A DNA stretch of 64,000 bases from Nocardioides campestrisoli (lineage in GTDB: Bacteria > Actinomycetota > Actinomycetes > Propionibacteriales > Nocardioidaceae), in NCBI RefSeq assembly GCF_013624435.2, contig NZ_CP061768.1, positions 3,810,001 through 3,874,000 of the forward strand. Direction: 5' to 3'. Shown here piece by piece: positions 46,169 through 54,244 of this stretch. Every line of letters starts with the position of its first letter. Positions within the stretch are counted from its first letter, which is position 1. The notes beneath the pieces were generated by a model. The model made no database searches. It saw nothing but the letters and a program-made list of their open reading frames with translations, and was not told the DNA's origin. A program made the position numbers and the translations under genes.

Positions 46169-46174
46169 TAGTCT
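46169..46174 (+). promoter_or_regulatory. -10-like hexamer for the NYN gene
   Basis: TAGTCT ends 6 nt before the ATG at 46181. Confidence 0.45.
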
Positions 46175-46180
46175 CAGCGC

Positions 46181-47416
46181 ATGGCCCGATCCGACTCACC
46201 CAAGCTCGCCGTGCTCATCGACGCCGACAACACCACGCCCACCATCATCGAGGCGCTGCTCGTCGAGATCGCGAAGTACGGCACCGCGACCGTCCGCCGC
46301 GCGTACGGCGACTGGACGACGCCGCGGCTCGCGGGATGGAAGGACGCCAACAACGCCCACGCCATCCAGCCGATGCAGCAGTTCAGCTACACCACCGGCA
46401 AGAACGCCACCGACAGCGCGCTGATCATCGACGCGATGGACCTGCTGTACACCGGCAACCTCGACGGCTTCTGCCTGATCTCCTCCGACTCCGACTTCAC
46501 CAAGCTCGCCTCCCGCCTCCGGGAGTCCGGCATGACCGTCTACGGGTTCGGCGAGAAGAAGACGCCCAAGCCCCTGGTGGCAGCCTGCGACAAGTTCGTC
46601 TACCTCGACGTGCTGCGTCCTCCGCGCCGCGGCAGCGACGAGGCCCAGCACGGGAGCACGGGCGAGCGCGAGGATGACGGCGACCACGCCGGGACTCCGC
46701 GCAACCAGCCCGCACCGAAGCGGCGCAGCAGCCAGGAGCTGCAGAGCGACACGAAGCTGATGCGGTGGCTGCGGGACGCGATCGACGCCAGCTCCGACGA
46801 CGACGGCTGGGCACCCCTGGGCGCGGTCGGCTCGCACGTGGCCAAGCAGGCGCCCGACTTCGACTCCCGCAACTGGGGCTACGGCAAGCTGGTCGACCTG
46901 GTCAGCGAGATCGGGTCCTTCGAGGTGCAGCGCCCGCCCGGCCAGCAGGTGATCGTCCGGGAGAAGCCGCAGGCCGTCGCCAAGAAGCAGGCGGCCAAGC
47001 AGCCGACCAAGCACGCCCAGACCCGGCAGGAGGCTCCCCCGCAGGTACCGGCCACGCCCGAGCCGTCCGCGCAGGAGCCGGCCGCGCCGGAGCCGTCCGC
47101 GCAGGATCCGGCTCAGCCGGAGCCGGCTCAGCCCGAACCGGCTCAGCAGGAGCCGAGCAAGCCGGCCCGCCGGACGCGGAAGAGGACGACCGCCGCCAGC
47201 ACCCCCGAGGCGGAAGCGAAGCAGGAGAGCCCTGCCCCGCGGACGCGGACCCGCAAGGCCGCGGCCAAGAAGCCCGCCGCCCAGGCGGAGGCCACGCCCG
47301 CGCCGGCCGAGCAGTCCGCGCCCGCGGAGCAGCCGGCCGCCCCCGAGGCGCCGGCCCGCCCGGTCGTCACGAAGACCACCCGGAGCGCCCGGAAGAGGGC
47401 GACCCCGGCCTCCTGA
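46181..47416 (+). CDS. NYN-domain ribonuclease-like protein with LOTUS/OST-HTH domain
   Basis: A 411-residue protein built as follows: residues ~8-145 are a NYN/LabA-type PIN-like nuclease domain with acidic residues in LAVLIDADNTTP, TDSALIIDAMDLLY and CLISSDSDFTKLA; residues ~185-265 are an OST-HTH/LOTUS RNA-binding winged helix (DGWAPLGAVGSHVAKQAPDF, WGYGKLVDLVSEIGSFEVQR); residues ~270-411 are disordered, rich in Ala/Pro/Glu/Lys with short repeats such as PEPSAQ and PEPAQ. Likely cleaves or handles RNA. Similar NYN-LOTUS proteins are common in bacteria but mostly unstudied. Convergent with the small membrane protein. Confidence 0.88.
   Translation: MARSDSPKLAVLIDADNTTPTIIEALLVEIAKYGTATVRRAYGDWTTPRLAGWKDANNAHAIQPMQQFSYTTGKNATDSALIIDAMDLLYTGNLDGFCLISSDSDFTKLASRLRESGMTVYGFGEKKTPKPLVAACDKFVYLDVLRPPRRGSDEAQHGSTGEREDDGDHAGTPRNQPAPKRRSSQELQSDTKLMRWLRDAIDASSDDDGWAPLGAVGSHVAKQAPDFDSRNWGYGKLVDLVSEIGSFEVQRPPGQQVIVREKPQAVAKKQAAKQPTKHAQTRQEAPPQVPATPEPSAQEPAAPEPSAQDPAQPEPAQPEPAQQEPSKPARRTRKRTTAASTPEAEAKQESPAPRTRTRKAAAKKPAAQAEATPAPAEQSAPAEQPAAPEAPARPVVTKTTRSARKRATPAS
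47045..47155. repeat. Low-complexity repeats in the NYN protein tail
   Basis: Imperfect repeats of GAGCCGTCCGCGCAGGA and CCGGCTCAGC units encode PEPSAQ/PEPAQ. Copy number may vary between strains. Confidence 0.7.
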
Positions 47417-47421
47417 CCGTC

Positions 47422-47451
47422 ACCGGCCCCCGACTCGCGTCGGGGGCCGGT
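47422..47451. terminator. Bidirectional hairpin between convergent genes
   Basis: Perfect 13-base stem ACCGGCCCCCGAC / GTCGGGGGCCGGT with a four-base loop, between the NYN gene and the small membrane protein. No T-tract. Confidence 0.75.
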
Positions 47452-47469
47452 GCTGGAGTGCTGGGTGTA

Positions 47470-47682
47470 CTACTTGGACGGCTGAGGGACGTCGACTGCC
47501 TTGCAGTCGACCTTCGGGTTGACGCCCACGTAGTTGAGCGGGCCCGCCACGATCGTCAGGGCGGTGTCACCGAACGTCTTGCAGCTGACGTCCCGGTCCT
47601 CTCCGAAGTAGCCGCGCTGCCACGAGGCTGCGACTCCGATCAACAGCCACACGACGATCAACAAACCAAGAATGTTGCGCAC
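47470..47682 (-). CDS. Small single-helix membrane protein, unassigned
   Basis: A 70-residue protein: one membrane helix (NILGLLIVVWLLIGVAA), then an outward domain with two cysteines (VSCKTFGD, VDCKAVDV) that may form a disulfide. The GTG start at 47682 is preceded on the minus strand by GAGGAG at ideal spacing, which argues it is real. No family recognised. The 128 bases upstream (47683-47810) show no clear promoter. Confidence 0.6.
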   Translation of the reverse strand: MRNILGLLIVVWLLIGVAASWQRGYFGEDRDVSCKTFGDTALTIVAGPLNYVGVNPKVDCKAVDVPQPSK

Positions 47683-47810
47683 GTCTTCTCCTCGGGTCCA
47701 GGTCAACTGTGCGGCCGCCGTACCCCGCGCAGCCCGGCGTGAATCCTCCGGATCTCCACGGGCTCCGAAAGACTCGGACGAGCCGTTCGGCGATCACGCC
47801 AGGAGCGGGG

Positions 47811-49073
47811 TCAGGAACGGCGACGCAGCAGCGGACGGAGCACGAAGGCCAGCGCCACCAGCGCGCCGGCCAGCAGCCCGAACCACAGCAGCATGCTCCG
47901 CGAGGGACCGAACAGGTCCGGCCGGTCGGGCGGCGGGGGCGCCAGCGCGTCGCTGCGCTCGACCGTCTCGGTACGACGCAGCTCCCCGTCGCGCTTCGGC
48001 GACAGCTCGTGGGTCAGCGCGTCCGCCGCCTGCACCACGCCTGCCCCGGTCCACGGGTTCGGCTCGAGCTCGGAGCCCTCGGCGGTACGGGTCAGCCGGG
48101 CGAGGATCTGGCGCCGGTTCTCCTTCGGGTAGCGCGCCCGGAGCAGGGCCACCACGCCGCTCACCGAGGCGGTCGCCCACGACGTGGCGATCTCGCTGGT
48201 CGGCACCTGGCAGCGCTGTCCGTTGAGGTTGTAGGACAGGCCGCCGCCACCCGGCGCAGCCACCGCCGTCTGCCGGTTGGGCAGGACGTAGCCGGTCAGG
48301 TCGATGTCCGGCGAGGGACCGACCGCGCTCACCGCGACCACTCCCGGGTAGTCGGCGGGGTAGACCACGGCGTCGTTGTCCGCCGTGCCTCGCGGCGCCC
48401 GCTCGTCCTCGGTGGGCGGGGCGTTGCCGGCGGCGGCGACCACCATCACGTCGAGGTCGAGCAGGCGCTTGACTGCCCGCCCGACCTGGGGGTCGTCGTC
48501 GCGCAGGGCGAGGCTGATGTTGACCACGTCGATCGGGTCCTGGGCGTGCACGTCCGCCAGCCGCTGGAGGGCGGCGGCCACGGCCGAGGAGTTGAGCCCC
48601 CGCTGTCCCTGCTGCAGGTCGGGACCGTCCTTGTCGAGGACCCGGACGGAGATCAGCCGCGCATCCGGCGCCACACCGTCGGGCCCGGCGATGAGGCCGG
48701 CGACGATGGTGCCGTGCCCCGAGGCGAGCGGCCCGTTGAAGCCGATCGACTCCTGGCGCACGGGCTTGCCGGGCAGGGAGCCGACGCCGCTGTCCACGAC
48801 GGCGACGGTCGCGCCTGCACCTCGGGTGACCCGGTGGGCGTCCGGCACGTTCATCCGCGAGTACGGCAGGTTCTGCACGCCGTCGGCGACGTCGCGGGTG
48901 CGCTCGCTGTCGGCCAGGATGTCGCGGCTGCAGGGATCCTCCGCGGTCGCCTGGGCCACCGCGGGCGCAGGGACGAGCAGGGCGGGCGCGCAGACCGCCA
49001 GGACGCTCGCCGCGACCGTCACGGACCAGCGCGGCGCCTGCCTCACCCGCGTCACCTGCGACGCCGGCGTCAC
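47811..49073 (-). CDS. mycP: Mycosin, type VII secretion serine protease
   Basis: Subtilisin-like protease of 420 residues that forms the periplasmic cap of ESX secretion machines. Seen: signal peptide (residues ~15-42), catalytic Asp in VAVVDSGVG, His in SGHGTIVAGLI, and Ser in the late ATSWATASVSGVVALL motif; C-terminal membrane helix (LLWFGLLAGALVALAFV) and basic tail. Last gene of the leftward T7SS arm, seven bases after eccB. Confidence 0.95.
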   Translation of the reverse strand: MTPASQVTRVRQAPRWSVTVAASVLAVCAPALLVPAPAVAQATAEDPCSRDILADSERTRDVADGVQNLPYSRMNVPDAHRVTRGAGATVAVVDSGVGSLPGKPVRQESIGFNGPLASGHGTIVAGLIAGPDGVAPDARLISVRVLDKDGPDLQQGQRGLNSSAVAAALQRLADVHAQDPIDVVNISLALRDDDPQVGRAVKRLLDLDVMVVAAAGNAPPTEDERAPRGTADNDAVVYPADYPGVVAVSAVGPSPDIDLTGYVLPNRQTAVAAPGGGGLSYNLNGQRCQVPTSEIATSWATASVSGVVALLRARYPKENRRQILARLTRTAEGSELEPNPWTGAGVVQAADALTHELSPKRDGELRRTETVERSDALAPPPPDRPDLFGPSRSMLLWFGLLAGALVALAFVLRPLLRRRS

Positions 49074-49080
49074 CGCGACC

Positions 49081-50496
49081 TCACGAGGCCGCCTCGGCGC
49101 CGGCAGGCGCGTCCTCCGGCAGCCCGCGGGCGGCGTTGACCGAGAGCGGCACGCCGTCGGGGAAGAACGCGAGCCAGGCGTCCGGGACGACCGGCGCCTC
49201 CACCTCGCCGTAGCCGATGTAGTCCGGCACCGCGGGCCCGAGCAGGGCGTACTTGGCGCCCTTGGCGTCGACCACGTACGGCGAGCCCGACCGTCCGGCG
49301 TTGCTGCCGCCGGCCAGCACGTAGGCGCCGCCCGCTGGCTCCACCACGACCTGGTGCGACCCCGCGGCCACCGGCTCCTGCGTCGCCGAGGCGGAGGAGC
49401 CGGGGTTCGTCGCGACGACGGTGTGGCTCACGCCGTCCTCCACGTCGAGCATCGCGCACATCTCCGCGCCCACCAGCGGCTCGGGCGTCTCCAGCGGCCA
49501 CTCGGACGGGTGGCCGGCCTCCTCGCGGGGGGCCCGCAGTCCTGTCGGCAGCTCCAGCGGGTCGGCCACGAGCGCGGTGTAGAGCACGGCGGGGAAGGCG
49601 CGCAGGATCTGCGGCCCGGTGTCGCCGAGCAGGTAGAAGCTCTCCCCGGAACGGACCAGGTCGCCGATCTGGTAGCCGCTCAGGTCGGTGTTCCCGTCGA
49701 CGCCCTGGGTCGGGTAGTCGACCGGCTCGCCGCCGCGGGTCACGCCGAACGCCTGCTCGGTCAGCGCCGGGCCGAGGGGGAAGAGGTTGAGCCAGGAGTC
49801 GTCGACCTCGGGCGCCTGCGAGCTTGCGCCGAAGCCGAGGGAGTCCAGCAGGGTCGACTGGGCGGTCGCCCCGGTCGGCAGCTCGAACCGGTACGCCGGC
49901 CCGGCCGGGCTCGCGGCCAGCAGCCACAGCGCCCCGCTGCGGGACCGGACGACGAAGGCCGACTGCGGCGCCGGCTCGGCGTCGGAGCTCGCCGCGAGGT
50001 GCACCTTGATGCCCCGCCGCTCGGCGGTGCACGCCGTCCAGCCGCTGGTGATCAGCTCCGAGGGACCGGGGAGCCCGGCCGGGGCACGCTCGATGCCGAG
50101 GTCGCCGCCGAGGGTGACGCTGCGGATGTGCTCGTCCTTGACCGTGTAGACGTCCGGCTCGGCGGTGCCGAGCAGCAGCTGCCCGGAGATGAAGTTGGGC
50201 ACCCGCTGGATCACCGGGTCGTCACCGCCGCGCAGCACGACGTACTGCTCGCCGGTGTCCTTGGAGATGACGAAGCTGCCCTCGGCCTTCCAGTCGGAGT
50301 TGGGACGCCCGCCCAGGTATCCGGCGACGCCGGCGCCGGCGCAGAGCAGCACCGCGAGGGCGATGCCGCCGACCAGGCTGCGGACCGGCTTGGTCGGCTC
50401 GACCTCTCGGCCGCCCGGCGCACCGCTGAGGAACGCGGTGACCAGCCGACGGCGGCTGAACTGGTAGGCCTCGACGAGCTCCTTCTTGGTGGCCAC
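49081..50496 (-). CDS. eccB: EccB, type VII secretion core protein
   Basis: Membrane-anchored component of 471 residues whose large periplasmic domain forms part of the ESX pore complex. Seen: the family N-terminus TKKELVEAYQFSRRRLVTAF, a single membrane helix (SLVGGIALAVLLCAGAGVAGYLGG), and R-domain repeats in the periplasmic region (GDDPVIQRVPNFISGQLLLG; GALWLLAASPAGPAYRFELP). Cysteines WTACTAE/EMCAML are likely paired. Starts three bases after eccD. Confidence 0.95.
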   Translation of the reverse strand: MATKKELVEAYQFSRRRLVTAFLSGAPGGREVEPTKPVRSLVGGIALAVLLCAGAGVAGYLGGRPNSDWKAEGSFVISKDTGEQYVVLRGGDDPVIQRVPNFISGQLLLGTAEPDVYTVKDEHIRSVTLGGDLGIERAPAGLPGPSELITSGWTACTAERRGIKVHLAASSDAEPAPQSAFVVRSRSGALWLLAASPAGPAYRFELPTGATAQSTLLDSLGFGASSQAPEVDDSWLNLFPLGPALTEQAFGVTRGGEPVDYPTQGVDGNTDLSGYQIGDLVRSGESFYLLGDTGPQILRAFPAVLYTALVADPLELPTGLRAPREEAGHPSEWPLETPEPLVGAEMCAMLDVEDGVSHTVVATNPGSSASATQEPVAAGSHQVVVEPAGGAYVLAGGSNAGRSGSPYVVDAKGAKYALLGPAVPDYIGYGEVEAPVVPDAWLAFFPDGVPLSVNAARGLPEDAPAGAEAAS

Positions 50497-50499
50497 GTC

Positions 50500-51882
50500 T
50501 CAGCCCCTGATCGCGTCGAAGAGGCCGACCGCCAGCACCATCAGCGGCAGCAGCGAGAGCAGGGCGATCGACTCGACCACGTCCCCGATCCGGCCGCGGC
50601 GCACCGACGGCGAGGGAGGCGCGAGGGTCAGGACCAGCAGCACCGCGCCCACGACCGCCAGCGCGACCGCGGAGCCCGCGCGCCAGTCGGGGTGCAGGAA
50701 GAGCACCGAGACGGCGACCGCCACCAGGCCGGCGATCCCGGAGACCAGGCCCGCGAGCACCTCGGAACGGGTGCGGTACTGGCGGGTGCGGAGCATCACC
50801 GCCAGGCAGCACATGACCACCAGCAGGGTGCCGGCGACGCCGCGGTCGACGGTGAACGGCGCCACGAGGGTGATCAGCACGCCGATCGTGGCCGCCACCG
50901 AGAGCAGGATCTCGTGGGCCATCCGCGCGTCGGCCGCCACCCGGGCGGGGTCGACGTCCTCGGGGTCCTTGGTCACGTCGGCGAGCGTCACCACCTGGTC
51001 CACCTTGGTAGAGGTGATGCCGAGAGCGAGCCACGGGAAGACGTTGCCCAGCACCACGACCAGGGTGAGCACCACGGTGAGCACGACCGTCGGCTCGCCA
51101 CCGACGACCTGCACGACGCCCCCGACCGCGGCCAGCACCGCGCCGACCACCACGAGCGGGAGCACCAGCGCCCGGCTCTCGTCCAGGCCGACCAGGGCCA
51201 CCACCCCGACCAGCAGCACCGCGGCCCCGGCGCAGACCAGGGGCATCGCGAAGATCTCCTCCGGCAGCGGCCACTGCCACCCGCCCAGCTCGCCGGGGGC
51301 CAGCACCAGGCCGGCGACCGCGGCGTACAGGCCGCTGAGCAGGGAGACGGTCACCGCGGCCTGGGGCTCGGACTGTCCCCGGGCCAGGACGACGGCTCCG
51401 GCGACCAGCAGCGCGGAGATCACCGCGGCGGCGACGCCGCCCAGCAGGCTCTCGCCCTGGATCAGCAGGGCCATCGCGCCCAGGCCGAGCAGGAGGCTCG
51501 CCGACCACAGGGCCGTACGCCGTCCGGCCTCGGGCTCCCACGGGCTGAGCTCGTGCTCGACCGCGTCGGCCATCGCCTCGACGACGTCGTCGTAGACCTG
51601 CGGCGGGTCCTCCCGGTAGCCCGCGACCACGGCGAGGACACCGCCGTCCTCGACGCCCTGGATGGTCAGGCCGACCTCGTTGCTGAGCTGGCGGCCGTCC
51701 TGGGTCACCAGGCGGTAGCCGCCGTAGACGGTGGAGGCGTCCAGCAGGCCGACGCTGCGGGCGAGCTCGGGCACCAGCTCGGCGACCGGGACCGCCGAGG
51801 GCAGCACGAGGTCGACGCGTCGCGACCCGGAGGTCACCGTCACGCGGACCAGTCCCGACGTGCTCGCGGCCGTCTGGCTCAT
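50500..51882 (-). CDS. eccD: EccD, type VII secretion integral membrane protein
   Basis: Membrane core subunit of 460 residues. Seen: N-terminal ubiquitin-like (YukD) domain, residues ~8-92 (GLVRVTVTSGSRRVDLVLPS, GGVLAVVAGY), a short linker, then about eleven membrane helices to the C-terminus. In ESX-3/ESX-5 structures EccD is a dimer in each protomer. A second, divergent EccD-like gene lies at 52778 (see findings). Starts 127 bases after the Esx gene. Confidence 0.93.
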   Translation of the reverse strand: MSQTAASTSGLVRVTVTSGSRRVDLVLPSAVPVAELVPELARSVGLLDASTVYGGYRLVTQDGRQLSNEVGLTIQGVEDGGVLAVVAGYREDPPQVYDDVVEAMADAVEHELSPWEPEAGRRTALWSASLLLGLGAMALLIQGESLLGGVAAAVISALLVAGAVVLARGQSEPQAAVTVSLLSGLYAAVAGLVLAPGELGGWQWPLPEEIFAMPLVCAGAAVLLVGVVALVGLDESRALVLPLVVVGAVLAAVGGVVQVVGGEPTVVLTVVLTLVVVLGNVFPWLALGITSTKVDQVVTLADVTKDPEDVDPARVAADARMAHEILLSVAATIGVLITLVAPFTVDRGVAGTLLVVMCCLAVMLRTRQYRTRSEVLAGLVSGIAGLVAVAVSVLFLHPDWRAGSAVALAVVGAVLLVLTLAPPSPSVRRGRIGDVVESIALLSLLPLMVLAVGLFDAIRG

Positions 51883-51965
51883 CTCGTCATCCCCACTCGT
51901 CGATCCATGCCGAGGCCGTCGTTCCCCCGGACGCAGGGCCCCACCCTAAAGGGCCTGAGACGCGC

Positions 51966-52001
51966 AGGAGGCCGACCGTCCTCACGGACGGCCGGCCTCC
52001 T
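51966..52001 (-). terminator. Hairpin between esx and eccD
   Basis: 16-base stem with one G-T wobble and a TCAC loop, just after the Esx stop (52010). It may reduce read-through from the abundant esx mRNA into eccD-eccB-mycP, as an attenuator. Confidence 0.65.
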
Positions 52002-52009
52002 CGGTCGGT

Positions 52010-52303
52010 TCAGCTGAACCGGTTGGCGCCGCGGGCGTCAGCGGCCCGGTACTCGTCGTTGGAGGACTGCACCGCGCCCCCGACCTGCTGGAGCAGCACG
52101 ATCATCTCGGACATGGCGTTGTCCCAGGTCTGCTTCGCCTGGCGGTAGCTCTCCTTGGCCGAACCGGTCCAGTCGGACGCGAGGGGCGAGAGCTCGTTCT
52201 CGAGGTCGTTGAGGCGGGTCTCGATCCTCTTGGCGGCATTCACCAGGTCCGCGGAGGCCTGGTCGAGGGCGCCGTGGTCGACGCGGATTCCATCGAAAGA
52301 CAT
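52010..52303 (-). CDS. WXG100 (ESAT-6-like) protein with YxxxD export signal
   Basis: A 97-residue helical-hairpin ESX substrate. Seen: central WTG turn (SDWTGSAKESYRQAK; W-x-G) and, near the C-terminus, YRAAD, the general YxxxD/E type VII secretion signal. The start ATG at 52303 is chosen because GGAG stands 7 bases upstream; the ATG at 52309 would be too close. Its partner is the Esx gene at 52332. Confidence 0.93.
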   Translation of the reverse strand: MSFDGIRVDHGALDQASADLVNAAKRIETRLNDLENELSPLASDWTGSAKESYRQAKQTWDNAMSEMIVLLQQVGGAVQSSNDEYRAADARGANRFS

Positions 52304-52331
52304 AGTCATTCTCCTAGGGGTCAGGCCGGCG

Positions 52332-52646
52332 TCAGCCGAGGCGGTTCATCAGGTTGGAGGACGCTTGGGCTCGCGCCTCGTCGGTGGCGACGTTGTCCTT
52401 CTCGGTCTGCCGCAGCGACTCCGAGAAGTCGTCGAGCGCGCGGACGATCTTGGTCTGCTTCTCCTGCCACGCCGCGTGCAGCTGGCGGAACGCGACCGCG
52501 CCCTGGCCGCCCCACTTGGCACCGATCGCGTCGATCTGGCCGCTCAGCTGGCTGCAGCGCTGGGTGACGTCGTTGCGAGCGGTCTCAACCGAGTCCGCCG
52601 CCTTGCTGAGGGCCCGTTCGGCCGCTGTGAGACCTGCTTCAGACAT
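52332..52646 (-). CDS. WXG100 (ESAT-6-like) protein, partner
   Basis: A 104-residue WXG100 protein with central GAKWGGQGAVAFRQLH (WGG) between two long helices. The C-terminal tail (EARAQASSNLMNRLG) lacks a YxxxD motif, so it probably leaves as a heterodimer with the protein at 52010, whose tail has one. ATG preceded by a GGGGGAAGGAA stretch. First Esx gene of the leftward arm after the EccD-like gene. Confidence 0.93.
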   Translation of the reverse strand: MSEAGLTAAERALSKAADSVETARNDVTQRCSQLSGQIDAIGAKWGGQGAVAFRQLHAAWQEKQTKIVRALDDFSESLRQTEKDNVATDEARAQASSNLMNRLG

Positions 52647-52777
52647 GTTGTTCCTTCCCCCTCAGCGGCCGAGTGCCGCGGAGTACGTTGACGTGACTGG
52701 TGCCACCGGGTTTCCCGGAGGAATACCCTGCCCCCGGACAAGGCAGCATCTACCCGGGCCGGGTCGGGCTAAACACC

Positions 52778-54142
52778 TCACGAGTTCATTTCCCAGAAGA
52801 ATCTGAACAGACCCGAGGCCACCACCGTGGCGGCGATGCCGAACGAGCCGCAGAGCGTCTCCGCGACCTCGGCCCGCCGGGCCCACCACACCGAGCGCCA
52901 GCCCCGGCCGGTCGCCACCGCCGCGGCGAGGGAGATGAGCCCCAGCGCCAGCGCCCCGGCGAAGACGCCGAGGCGCCACGACGGCCCCGCCGCCGACAGC
53001 ACGTCGAACAGGAGGACCGCCCAGCACCACAGGCCGGCCAGCCGCAGCAGGGCGCGAGCTCCGGCGTGCCGGTAGCTGCGGGCGGCCAGCAGGATCGCGC
53101 CACCGGCGAAGAAGAGCAGGCAGCGGGCCCCGATCACGTCGAGGTCGACGCTGGCCGAGGCCACCAGCTGCGGAGCGGCCACTCCCAGCACCACCAGCAC
53201 GGCGGCCGCGGCGGCCGTCACCGTCCTGGTCCCCCGCGCCACCAGGTCGCGCACCACCGGCTCGGGCACGATCATCCGGCCTCGGCGCCCGCGCGGCTGC
53301 TCCCGCGCCGACCAGGCGGTCACCGCCAGCCGGTCCAGCTCCAGCAGCGCGTCGTCGGGCACGTCGATCGCCAGCGACGGCGCGACCCGGGTGGCGAGCA
53401 TGGCCAGCAGCACCAGCAGCGACCAGGCCACCACCGCGTCCAGCTCGAGGAGGAGGACCGAGGCGCAGACCGCGGCCACCACCGCGCCCGCGACCATCCA
53501 CACGACCAGCTCCTCGTCCCGGTCGTCGCCCAGGGCGCGGGCGATCGCCGCCAGGGCCGCGGCGCCGAGCGCGCAGGCCGCCGCCACCGCGGGCGCCTGG
53601 TAGAAGCCCTCGGCGGCGAACGCGGCGTACGTCGCCCCCACCGCGAAGGAGGGCGCGGCGACGTTGCGGTGCCGGGTGACCCGCCCGAGGGGCAGCGCGG
53701 CGACGAGGCCGGTGCCGAGCAGGAGCGCGGCGACCAGCCAGCGCAGGTCGTCGAAGGCGGCGTACGAGGCGAACCAGCCGGCCAGCACGGCGCTCAGCGC
53801 GGCTGCGGTGGTCGCGACCACGGCCAGCGGGGCGACCTCGCCCGAGACATCGGCCACGGTGCGCTTGCGGGACCGTGCGCCGCCCCGGTGGAAGCCGGTG
53901 ACCGCCACCAGGACGTCGCCCGACTCGAGCCCGGCCTCGCGCAGTGGCCGGTCTGCCACGACCAGCTCGCCCAGGGCGGTCTGGACCAGTGGGATCGAGG
54001 GCAGGCCGGACTCGGTCGCGTAGGCCCGCGCGACGTCGTGCGCGGTCGCGCCCGCAGGCACCACCAGGTCCAGGACGCCCAGAGGTCCGTGCACGCTGAG
54101 CGCCAAGGTCCCACGGCCCTGCACGGCACCAGTCTCCGACAC
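52778..54142 (-). CDS. Second EccD-like type VII secretion membrane protein
   Basis: A 454-residue protein with the same plan as EccD: N-terminal ubiquitin-like domain at residues ~12-85 (GTLALSVHGPLGVLDLVVPA, SGDVLVAVTGF), a basic linker (RGGARSRKRT), and about eleven membrane helices. Sequence is quite different from the EccD at 50500 apart from this plan. The GTG at 54142 follows a GAGGTGAGGGGG ribosome-binding stretch. It is the first gene of the leftward arm and divergent from eccC. An EccE replacement is a less likely reading, because EccE has only two helices. Confidence 0.8.
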   Translation of the reverse strand: MSETGAVQGRGTLALSVHGPLGVLDLVVPAGATAHDVARAYATESGLPSIPLVQTALGELVVADRPLREAGLESGDVLVAVTGFHRGGARSRKRTVADVSGEVAPLAVVATTAAALSAVLAGWFASYAAFDDLRWLVAALLLGTGLVAALPLGRVTRHRNVAAPSFAVGATYAAFAAEGFYQAPAVAAACALGAAALAAIARALGDDRDEELVVWMVAGAVVAAVCASVLLLELDAVVAWSLLVLLAMLATRVAPSLAIDVPDDALLELDRLAVTAWSAREQPRGRRGRMIVPEPVVRDLVARGTRTVTAAAAAVLVVLGVAAPQLVASASVDLDVIGARCLLFFAGGAILLAARSYRHAGARALLRLAGLWCWAVLLFDVLSAAGPSWRLGVFAGALALGLISLAAAVATGRGWRSVWWARRAEVAETLCGSFGIAATVVASGLFRFFWEMNS

Positions 54143-54244
54143 CCTGCCCCCTCACCTCGCCACGTCGACCCCGAGGGTAGTCGCACGGTCGGTCCCTCCG
54201 CCTATCATCATCCGCGACCAGCCGCTGGTCCTGGAGGGGGACGT

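Noticed and set aside
48376-52017. Plus-strand frame of about 1200 codons opposite mycP-eccB-eccD
   Set aside because: Shadow frame with no domain; the minus strand contains recognisable T7SS genes with ribosome-binding sites and short spacing.
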